Source: Pseudarthrobacter sp. NIBRBAC000502772
GTDB taxonomy: Bacteria > Actinomycetota > Actinomycetes > Actinomycetales > Micrococcaceae
Reading direction: 5' to 3'
Assembly: GCF_006517235.1 (NCBI RefSeq)
Contig: NZ_CP041188.1
Span: forward strand, 1,240,001 to 1,304,000
Length of the DNA: 64,000 nt
How positions within the stretch are numbered: position 1 is the stretch's first letter; each line of letters starts with the position of its first letter. This document shows, piece after piece, positions 57,643-64,000 of this stretch. A program made the translations under genes and the position numbers. The notes under the pieces are model-generated. The model did not search any database, was not told the origin of the DNA, and was given only the letters and a program-made list of their open reading frames with translations.

Positions 57643-57664
57643 GTAGATGAACGTTAGCTGAACC
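57643..57664 (-). promoter_or_regulatory. Candidate RegX3/PHO box between phoU and senX3
   Basis: Minus strand GGTTCAGCTAA followed directly by CGTTCATCTAC: two GTTCA half-sites spaced 11 nt, the pattern bound by PhoP/RegX3 regulators in actinobacteria. It fits control of phoU and senX3 by the neighbouring regX3. Confidence 0.6.
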
Positions 57665-57723
57665 GTCCCCGTAATGGGCCAGGACGCACCGTCCCGACAG
57701 GAACCACGGCCTAAGCTGGAGTT

Positions 57724-58941
57724 GTGGATCCTATGCTCATCGGTGTCATCGCCGGCCTGGTCGGCCTGTCGCTCGGCACTTTTGGCGTGCTCGCCTTCAG
57801 GATCAGTGAAAAGCAGCGAAAGCTTGTTGATGTCGACGTGGACGAACTCGCTTTGCCGGCCGGCGCCGCGGAAGTGCTGGCGGTCGTCGGACGGGCTTTT
57901 GTGGTGGTTGACGCCGTGGACGGTGTGGTGCGCGCCAGCCCGGCAGCGTATGCGTACGGACTGGTTCGCGGCCACACGGTGGTCCACAAGGAATTGCTGG
58001 ACATGACGGCCGGCGTGCGACGCGACGGCGTGATCCTGGAAAAACGGCTGGAGCTGCAGCGCGGTCCGCTGGGCCACGGCACCATCATCGTGCAGGTCCG
58101 GGCGGCCATGCTCGGCGAGGAATATATCGTGCTTCTGGCCGACGACCGCACCGAAATTACCCGCACGGAAGAGATCCGCAACGACTTCGTGGCCAACGTG
58201 TCCCACGAGCTGAAAACCCCGGTGGGCGCAATTTCCCTGCTGGCCGAGGCACTGGAGTCCTCGGCCGACGACGAACAAGCAGTTCGCCGGTTCGCCAAGC
58301 GCATGCACAAAGAATCAAGCCGGCTGGCCGCCCTGGTCCAGGACATCATCGAGCTGTCTCGCCTCCAAGGTGCCAGCGTCTCCCAGGAGGGCAAGGCCGT
58401 GGACATCAACACGGTCATCACTGAAGCGGTGGACCGTTCCCAGCTCCCTGCTGAAAGCAAGAACATCCGGATCGTGGTGGGGGAGCCGGTTGACGCCACC
58501 GTTTATGGTGACCGGGACCTGCTGGTTACCGCTCTGCGTAACCTGATCGACAACGCCATCCGCTATTCCCCGGAGAACACCAGGGTGGGCGTGGGCGTCC
58601 GGTCAAAGGACGGGCTGATCGCCGTGTCGGTCACGGACCAGGGTGAGGGCCTGACCCCGGAGGACCAGGAGCGCGTGTTTGAGCGCTTCTACCGGGTGGA
58701 TGCGGCGCGTTCGCGCCACACGGGCGGAACGGGCCTGGGCCTTAGCATCGTCAAACACGTTGCCTCCAACCACGGCGGTGAAGTGACGTTGTGGTCACGG
58801 CCCGGCCAGGGTTCCACTTTCACCCTGCGCCTGCCGGAGATGGAAAGCCGGGACGCACCGGATACCGCAGGTGTCAAAGAACCAGCCATACCCGTGCGCA
58901 GAAAAGAACGCGGCGTACATGAGCAAGGAGCTAGCGCTTGA
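57724..58941 (+). CDS. senX3: Sensor histidine kinase SenX3
   Basis: A 405-residue membrane kinase. One clear helix at residues 4-26, then a PAS-like domain (45-145). The H-box has His161 (NVSHELKTP). The N, G1 and G2 boxes are DNAIRYSPEN, DQGEGL and GTGLGLSIVKH. It senses phosphate status through PhoU and phosphorylates RegX3. Stop overlaps regX3. Confidence 0.9.
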   Translation: MDPMLIGVIAGLVGLSLGTFGVLAFRISEKQRKLVDVDVDELALPAGAAEVLAVVGRAFVVVDAVDGVVRASPAAYAYGLVRGHTVVHKELLDMTAGVRRDGVILEKRLELQRGPLGHGTIIVQVRAAMLGEEYIVLLADDRTEITRTEEIRNDFVANVSHELKTPVGAISLLAEALESSADDEQAVRRFAKRMHKESSRLAALVQDIIELSRLQGASVSQEGKAVDINTVITEAVDRSQLPAESKNIRIVVGEPVDATVYGDRDLLVTALRNLIDNAIRYSPENTRVGVGVRSKDGLIAVSVTDQGEGLTPEDQERVFERFYRVDAARSRHTGGTGLGLSIVKHVASNHGGEVTLWSRPGQGSTFTLRLPEMESRDAPDTAGVKEPAIPVRRKERGVHEQGASA

Positions 58942-59618
58942 GCAGGATTTTGATTGTCGAAGATGAAGAATCGTTCAGTGATCCGTTGTCCTATCTACTG
59001 GGCAAGGAGGGGTTCGAGGTAGAAGTGGTGGACAACGGCCTCGACGCCATCACCGAATTCGACCGGAACGGGGCGGATCTGGTGCTGCTGGACCTGCAGC
59101 TCCCCGGCCTGTCAGGTACGGAGGTCTGCCGCCAGCTGCGGCAGCGCTCCAGCGTTCCGGTCATCATGCTGACGGCCAAGGACTCCGAGATTGACAAGGT
59201 GGTTGGCCTGGAGCTGGGCGCTGACGACTACGTCACCAAGCCCTATTCCTCCCGCGAGCTGGTGGCCCGCGTCCGGGCCGTACTCCGCCGGCAGGGTGAA
59301 CCTGAGGAGCTGATCTCGGCCACAGTCCAGGCCGGCCCTGTCCGGATGGACATCGAACGGCATGTGGTCAGCGTGGATGGCCAGCAGGTCCTCTTGCCGC
59401 TGAAGGAGTTCGAGCTGCTGGAAATGCTGCTGCGCAACTCCGGCCGCGTACTCACCCGCGGCCAGCTGATCGACCGGGTCTGGGGTTCGGACTACGTGGG
59501 GGACACCAAAACCCTGGACGTGCATGTCAAGCGGCTGCGCGGCAAGATCGAGCCCGACCCGTCCATACCGCGTTTCCTGGTAACCGTCCGCGGCCTGGGC
59601 TACAAGTTCGAGCCGTAG
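58938..59618 (+). CDS. regX3: Response regulator RegX3
   Basis: A 226-residue OmpR-type regulator. Phospho-acceptor Asp52 (LLDLQLPG), acidic pair VEDEE, Lys in MLTAKD. Winged-helix DNA-binding domain 130-226 (TRGQLIDRVWGSDYVGDTKT, TVRGLGYKFEP). Starts in a 4-nt overlap with senX3. Confidence 0.95.
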   Translation: MSRILIVEDEESFSDPLSYLLGKEGFEVEVVDNGLDAITEFDRNGADLVLLDLQLPGLSGTEVCRQLRQRSSVPVIMLTAKDSEIDKVVGLELGADDYVTKPYSSRELVARVRAVLRRQGEPEELISATVQAGPVRMDIERHVVSVDGQQVLLPLKEFELLEMLLRNSGRVLTRGQLIDRVWGSDYVGDTKTLDVHVKRLRGKIEPDPSIPRFLVTVRGLGYKFEP

Positions 59619-59672
59619 GCCTCTCCGCCGTCTGGCACGCCGGGCATCAGGCGCACCAGACTTCAAGTGCAC

Positions 59673-59708
59673 AAAAGGAGGGGCTCCCCGCGGGGAGCCC
59701 CTCCTTTT
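59673..59708. terminator. Bidirectional terminator after regX3
   Basis: AAAAGGAGGGGCTCCCCG (59673-59690) and its exact complement (59691-59708) form an 18-bp perfect stem ending in TTTT on both strands, between convergent genes. Confidence 0.95.
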
Positions 59709-59723
59709 GTGCTTTGCTGCTGC

Positions 59724-60284
59724 CTAGTGGGCCGCACCGGTGCCGGTGGCCGACGGCGACGGGCTGGGTGTGGCGGATCCGGTCGGTTCGCTGCCGGCCG
59801 GCAGGTACTCCTTGTACTCCGCGAGGGAAGCATCCAGGACAGGGATCTTCACGGTCTTGCTCACGTTGGTGCCGTCTTCAGTGACCTTGACGTCCACCAT
59901 CGAACCGGCGATGCCGCCGCTCGTGCTGAGGATGGCTTCATCCGTGGAGTCGTTGAGCAGGGTGTAGGAGTTGGCTTTCACCGGCACCTGCGTCTGTGAA
60001 CCCTCGGCCCCGTTGACCGTGAGCTTGACATCCTGTGAAGAGGAGTTGTAAATGGCGCCGAGCAGGCGGCCGGGCTTGTCTGCGCCGGCGGAGACAATCA
60101 GCATGTTGCGCAGCTGCAGCGGACCCAGGTCGGCGCGGATACCGTCCGACGCCGCGTACTGGTGAGAAGTCTGCTGGGGGTTGATGTAGCCACACCCGGT
60201 CATGGTCGCCAGGGCGAGGGCCAGGGAACCTGCCGCCAGTGCCAGTTTGCCGCCCTGGGCCCGGTTCATCGCAGTGAAACGCAC
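59724..60284 (-). CDS. Actinobacterial lipoprotein
   Basis: A 186-residue protein from GTG 60284, GGAG 8 nt upstream; an ATG lies five codons in. Signal peptide with lipobox MTGC. The mature domain (IRADLGPLQLRNMLIVSAG, GRLLGAIYNSSSQDVKLTV) is Ig-like, with a Ser/Pro/Thr tail. Conserved near senX3-regX3 in related genomes as far as I recall; function unknown. Confidence 0.75.
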   Translation of the reverse strand: MRFTAMNRAQGGKLALAAGSLALALATMTGCGYINPQQTSHQYAASDGIRADLGPLQLRNMLIVSAGADKPGRLLGAIYNSSSQDVKLTVNGAEGSQTQVPVKANSYTLLNDSTDEAILSTSGGIAGSMVDVKVTEDGTNVSKTVKIPVLDASLAEYKEYLPAGSEPTGSATPSPSPSATGTGAAH

Positions 60285-60539
60285 GTCACGTACTCCTCGA
60301 GAGTCTTGAAACATTATTCAGCCATAGCCTAGCGGCAAACCGGCCCAAACGAGGATTCCGTGCGGTCATGTTGCCCTTGGCAGCAGGCCGCACATGCACT
60401 ATTATCTGCATTCGTCAAGGGGGCGAAGGGGGTCTATTCTGCCCATTTTCCGCGTATTTCCGGGGTTCCGGGGCCGGTTCGAGGCCAGTCATATGCCTGA
60501 ATCGTGATAAACTGGTCTGCGGGAAAGGGGAATGTCCAC

Positions 60540-61022
60540 ATGGTATTTGAGGTCGGCGAGACAGTAGTTTACCCTCACCACGGTGCTGCAAAAATTGAAG
60601 AAATCAAGATGCGCACTGTCAAGGGCGAAGAGAAAATGTATCTCAAGCTCAAGGTGGCTCAGGGTGATCTGACCATTGAAGTTCCAGCAGAGAACGTTGA
60701 CCTTGTTGGGGTCCGTGACGTAGTGGGCAAGGAAGGTCTGGAGCACGTATTTGATGTTCTCCGGGCTGAGTTCACTGAAGAACCCACCAACTGGTCGCGC
60801 AGATACAAGGCAAATCTGGAGAAGCTTGCTTCCGGTGACGTCATCAAGGTAGCAGAGGTTGTTCGCGACCTCTGGCGCCGTGATCACGATCGGGGCCTTT
60901 CCGCAGGTGAGAAGCGCATGCTGGCCAAGGCCCGTCAGATTCTGATTTCAGAACTTGCACTGGCTGAAAAGACTGATGAAGAGAAGGCTGCAAGCGTTCT
61001 CGACGAGGTCCTGGCTTCCTAA
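60540..61022 (+). CDS. carD: CarD family transcription regulator
   Basis: A 160-residue RNA-polymerase-binding protein stabilising open complexes at rRNA and other promoters. The N-terminal Tudor-like RID is [19 protein letters not shown]. The C-terminal helical DNA-binding domain includes [17 protein letters not shown] and [24 protein letters not shown] -10 lies at 60508-60513 and AAAGGGG precedes ATG 60540. The 255-bp upstream gap holds this promoter and no gene. Confidence 0.95.
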   Translation: MVFEVGETVVYPHHGAAKIEEIKMRTVKGEEKMYLKLKVAQGDLTIEVPAENVDLVGVRDVVGKEGLEHVFDVLRAEFTEEPTNWSRRYKANLEKLASGDVIKVAEVVRDLWRRDHDRGLSAGEKRMLAKARQILISELALAEKTDEEKAASVLDEVLAS

Positions 61023-61030
61023 GAATTGAG

Positions 61031-61067
61031 CCCCGGGGGTACGCAAGTACCTCCGGGGTTTCTTTTT
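61031..61067 (+). terminator. Terminator of carD
   Basis: CCCCGGGGGTAC, GCAA loop, GTACCTCCGGGG (61031-61058, one wobble) followed by TTTCTTTTT. Confidence 0.9.
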
Positions 61068-61155
61068 GCCCTTTTTCGGTCCAGCCCTCAGCGGCAGGCG
61101 CGTCGCGCGGGTGGGATTCGGCACGCCGGGCAGGCAGGCACGTAGGCTGGACCGC

Positions 61156-61962
61156 ATGAACAACGGACTTCCCCGCCCCGTCACCGCCGTCGTCATTGTG
61201 GCCGCAGGTTCCGGTGAGCGGCTGGGTTACGGCATGCCCAAGGCGCGCGTGCCGCTGGGGAGTGATGCCATACTTACGCATGCCCTCAGGGGCGTCGCTG
61301 CCGCCGGAGTCGCACGCCAGATCTGTGTGGCCCTGCCGCCCGGAGATGCGGTCCTGCAGGAATTGTGCGCGGCCTTCGCCGAGGAACTCCGGGCGGGGCA
61401 CGATGCCAACCAGGAGAACCCGCTTCCCGTGCTGACAACGGTCGACGGCGGTGCCACCCGTGCCGCTTCCGTCCGGTCGGCGTTGGCAGCCCTGCTGGAC
61501 GGCACGGAAGCTGTGCTGGTCCACGACGCCGCCAGGGCGCTGACGCCGGAGTATGTCTTCCACCGTGTCGTCGATTCCCTGGCGGCCGGCGCCGTTGCAG
61601 TGATTCCCGCCGTACCGGTGGTGGACACGGTGAAGATGGTTACCCCCACGACCGGTGACGACAGCAGCATCGCCCCGGAACTCGTGACCGGGACCGCGCC
61701 GCGGGAGGAGCTCCGTTCGGTCCAGACGCCCCAAGGGTTCCGTCTGTCCACACTGATCCAGGCCCATCAGGCAGCCGCGGACTTTGACGAGAAACAGTCT
61801 GCTGCGGTCACCGATGACGCCATGCTGGTAGAACTCCTGGGAGTCCCCGTGCACGCCGTCCATGGCTCCACCCAGTCATTAAAAATCACCACGCCGCTGG
61901 ACCTGATCATTGCCGAGGGGCTGCTGGAAGGCCCACTGGGCATCCGCTGGGTGGAGGGTTAG
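61156..61962 (+). CDS. ispD: 2-C-methyl-D-erythritol 4-phosphate cytidylyltransferase
   Basis: A 268-residue MEP-pathway enzyme. The CTP-binding loop is [18 protein letters not shown], followed by [21 protein letters not shown] and [10 protein letters not shown]. Start ATG 61156. Two nucleotides separate it from ispF. Confidence 0.95.
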   Translation: MNNGLPRPVTAVVIVAAGSGERLGYGMPKARVPLGSDAILTHALRGVAAAGVARQICVALPPGDAVLQELCAAFAEELRAGHDANQENPLPVLTTVDGGATRAASVRSALAALLDGTEAVLVHDAARALTPEYVFHRVVDSLAAGAVAVIPAVPVVDTVKMVTPTTGDDSSIAPELVTGTAPREELRSVQTPQGFRLSTLIQAHQAAADFDEKQSAAVTDDAMLVELLGVPVHAVHGSTQSLKITTPLDLIIAEGLLEGPLGIRWVEG

Positions 61963-61964
61963 GC

Positions 61965-62462
61965 ATGAGTGAATTCAAGATGATCCTGCCGCGCACGGGT
62001 ATCGGCCTGGATGTCCATGCCTACGCGTCCCCTGACCTTCCCCGTCCGCTCTGGCTGGGCGGGCTGTTCTGGGAAGGCGAGCGTGGACTGGCCGGGCATT
62101 CGGACGGGGACCCGGTGGCCCACGCCGCCGCCGACGCCCTGTTCTCGGCCGCCGGCATCGGGGACCTCGGCACGCATTTCGGCACCGACCGTCCGGAGTT
62201 CGCCGGAGCCTCCGGCGTCACGCTCCTGACCGAGGCGGCGAGGATTGTCCGTGCGGCCGGCTTTGAGATCGGCAACGTGGCAGTGCAGTTCGTGGCTACC
62301 CGGCCCAAATTCGGCCCGCGGCGGGAAGAGTCCCAACGCGTGCTGAGCGAGGCGGCAGGGGCGCCGGTCAGTGTCACGGCCACCACCAGCGACGGACTCG
62401 GTTTCACCGGCAGGGGCGAGGGCATTTCCGCCGTCGCCACCGCTTTGGTCTATCCCCGTTGA
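61965..62462 (+). CDS. ispF: 2-C-methyl-D-erythritol 2,4-cyclodiphosphate synthase
   Basis: A 165-residue trimeric enzyme. Metal ligands Asp16 and His18 (GLDVHAY) and His45 (AGHSDGDP); IGDLGTHF and [16 protein letters not shown] complete the active site. Directly follows ispD. Confidence 0.95.
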   Translation: MSEFKMILPRTGIGLDVHAYASPDLPRPLWLGGLFWEGERGLAGHSDGDPVAHAAADALFSAAGIGDLGTHFGTDRPEFAGASGVTLLTEAARIVRAAGFEIGNVAVQFVATRPKFGPRREESQRVLSEAAGAPVSVTATTSDGLGFTGRGEGISAVATALVYPR

Positions 62463-62548
62463 CTCACCCCGCGGATTCAACCCGGCGCTGTTCAGGCCGG
62501 ATAACGCGCGGGGGCCGGCACGCAGGCCTTTTCCGCTAATCTGGAGCG

Positions 62549-64000
62549 GTGACTCTCCGCTTCTATGACACCGCGTCCGCCGAAGTCCGTGACTTCGTTC
62601 CCCTCGTCCCGGGAAAAGCGAGCCTGTACTATTGCGGAGCCACCGTGCAGGGCCTGCCCCACGTAGGCCACATCCGCTCGGCGATCGCCTTTGACCAGCT
62701 CACCCGCTGGCTCGAGTACCGGGGGCTGCGGGTCACCGCGGTCCGCAACGTCACGGACATCGACGACAAGATCCTCGCCAAGTCTGCCGAATCGTTCAGC
62801 CCGGACTTCGAAGCCGGACCGGACGCTGTCCGCGAGGAGGAATGGTGGGCCCTGGCCTACCGCTACGAGCAGGCGTTCCTGCAGGCCTACGACACGCTCG
62901 GCGTTTCCCGGCCCACTTATGAGCCACGGGCAACCGGCCATATCCCCGAAATGCATGCGCTGATCCGGCAGCTGATCGACCGGGGCCACGCCTACCCGGC
63001 GCTGGACGATTCCGGCGACGTCTACTTCGACGTGCGGTCCTGGGACAAGTACGGGTCACTGACGCGCCAGAACATTGACGACATGCAGGGTGCCCCGGAC
63101 GCGGATCCCCGCGGCAAGAAGGACCCCCGCGACTTCGCGCTGTGGAAGGGCTCCAAAGAAGGGGAGCCGACGACGGCGAGCTGGGCCTCGCCCTGGGGCG
63201 CCGGACGTCCGGGCTGGCACCTGGAATGCTCCGCCATGGTCACCAAGTATCTCGGCACCGAATTTGATATCCACGGCGGGGGACTGGACCTGCGGTTCCC
63301 ACACCACGAAAACGAAATGGCGCAGTCCCAGGCCGCAGGGCACGGGTTCGCCAACTTCTGGATGCACAACGGCATGGTCACGTACCAGGGCGAGAAAATG
63401 TCCAAGTCCATCGGCAACACCATCAGCCCCTCGGAGATGCTGGACATCGCGTCGCCGCGGGTGGTCCGCTACTACCTCGGGCAGGCCCACTACCGCTCAG
63501 TGCTGGACTACCGCCCCACATCGCTCGACGAGGCCGCCGCCGCCGTCGAACGCATTGACGGCTTCATCAGCCGCGCCGTTCGGGCCCTCGCCGCCGGTGG
63601 GAACTACACGTTCGCCACCTATGGCAAGGTTCCCGAGGCGTTCGAGAGCGCCATGGATGACGATCTCAACGTGCCGCAGGCCCTCGCCGTGCTCCACGAA
63701 ACAGTCCGTGCCGGCAACACTGCCTTGACGGAGGGGAAACTGGAGGACGCACAGCAGGCCCTGCACAGCGTGCATGACATGCTGCGGGTCCTGGGCCTGA
63801 AGGCGGTGGCGTCCGGCCCGGCGTCGGACGCCCGGGAATCGGCGGCCCTCGACGTCCTGGTGGAAGCCCAGCTCGCTGCCCGCGCGCAGGCCCGGGCCAC
63901 CAAGGACTGGGCTGCCTCCGACGCCATCCGCGACACCCTGAAGGCGGCCGGCGTCGTCGTCGAGGATGGCCCGGATGGCGCCACCTGGAGCCTGCAACGG
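62549..64000 (+). CDS. cysS: Cysteinyl-tRNA synthetase, 3' end outside the window
   Basis: The frame is open from GTG 62549 to the window edge: 484 codons and no stop. [18 protein letters not shown] holds the zinc Cys29 and the HIGH-type HVGH (38-41). WHLECSAM and HHENEMAQS supply other zinc ligands. KMSKS lies near residue 282. The DALR-type C-terminal region is nearly complete. A GTG start near GGAGCG is assumed from family length. Confidence 0.95.
   Translation, partial: MTLRFYDTASAEVRDFVPLVPGKASLYYCGATVQGLPHVGHIRSAIAFDQLTRWLEYRGLRVTAVRNVTDIDDKILAKSAESFSPDFEAGPDAVREEEWWALAYRYEQAFLQAYDTLGVSRPTYEPRATGHIPEMHALIRQLIDRGHAYPALDDSGDVYFDVRSWDKYGSLTRQNIDDMQGAPDADPRGKKDPRDFALWKGSKEGEPTTASWASPWGAGRPGWHLECSAMVTKYLGTEFDIHGGGLDLRFPHHENEMAQSQAAGHGFANFWMHNGMVTYQGEKMSKSIGNTISPSEMLDIASPRVVRYYLGQAHYRSVLDYRPTSLDEAAAAVERIDGFISRAVRALAAGGNYTFATYGKVPEAFESAMDDDLNVPQALAVLHETVRAGNTALTEGKLEDAQQALHSVHDMLRVLGLKAVASGPASDARESAALDVLVEAQLAARAQARATKDWAASDAIRDTLKAAGVVVEDGPDGATWSLQR

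Noticed and set aside
57523..58308. Long minus-strand frames opposite senX3 and similar frames opposite regX3, cysS and bpa
   Set aside because: These are GC-rich shadow frames of well-supported genes with no ribosome-binding site or family match.
1..64000. CRISPR arrays, insertion sequences, rRNA genes
   Set aside because: No regularly spaced repeats of CRISPR type, no transposase-like protein and no rRNA sequence were seen.

Overview
The window is a stretch of a high-GC actinobacterial chromosome carrying one complete-looking siphophage prophage. The host markers are the 20S proteasome activator Bpa with its C-terminal GQYL, SenX3-RegX3 with divergent phoU, CarD, and the ispD-ispF-cysS run. 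Together with gene order and protein similarity recalled from memory they point to Arthrobacter or a relative in the Micrococcaceae. That assignment is inference; no search was run.

Host left flank (1-4494): the end of a CstA-type transporter with its YbdD partner, bpa, several actinobacterial hypotheticals, a lipoprotein and a DRGH-type nuclease. Host right flank (49919-64000): an intact tRNA-Thr(CGT), a TAP-like secreted hydrolase, holB-tmk, a Cys/Met PLP enzyme, a methyltransferase, gpmA, phoU // senX3-regX3, a lipoprotein, carD, ispD-ispF and the start of cysS.

Prophage (4495-49918, about 45.4 kb): a 65-bp direct repeat, the 3' part of tRNA-Thr plus 13 bp, bounds it. From left to right it holds: (i) an operon of tiny overlapping genes ending in a tyrosine integrase; (ii) an HNH gene and an immunity region with three small HTH proteins, an Xis-like protein and repeated TGTCCG/CGGACA motifs; (iii) a long chain of small genes feeding recombination and replication functions (YqaJ-type exonuclease, SSB, replication initiator, DnaB-like helicase, RusA, one intact and one deleted methyltransferase); (iv) a terminated non-coding segment with tRNA-Trp and structured RNA; (v) late genes in the order HNH, TerS, TerL, portal, MuF, scaffold, decoration, capsid, connectors, tail tube, frameshifting chaperone, tape measure, distal tail, lysis, tail fibres.

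Four islands of minus-strand genes sit inside the plus-strand late region (36394-36609, 43263-44133, 45995-46426, 48808-49572). Late transcription would not express them, so they look like genes used by the lysogen. Three encode membrane, secreted or membrane-anchored proteins. One of these is an SGNH esterase placed tail-to-tail with an SGNH esterase tail fibre, which suggests receptor modification against superinfection. The fourth is a four-gene operon with a strong promoter covered by tandem palindromes and a ribbon-helix-helix (RHH) protein as its last gene. Its last two genes repeat a gene pair of the left operon in the same order and with the same 4-nt overlap. This repeated pair, the operator-covered promoter and the paired esterases are the best candidates for undescribed biology here.
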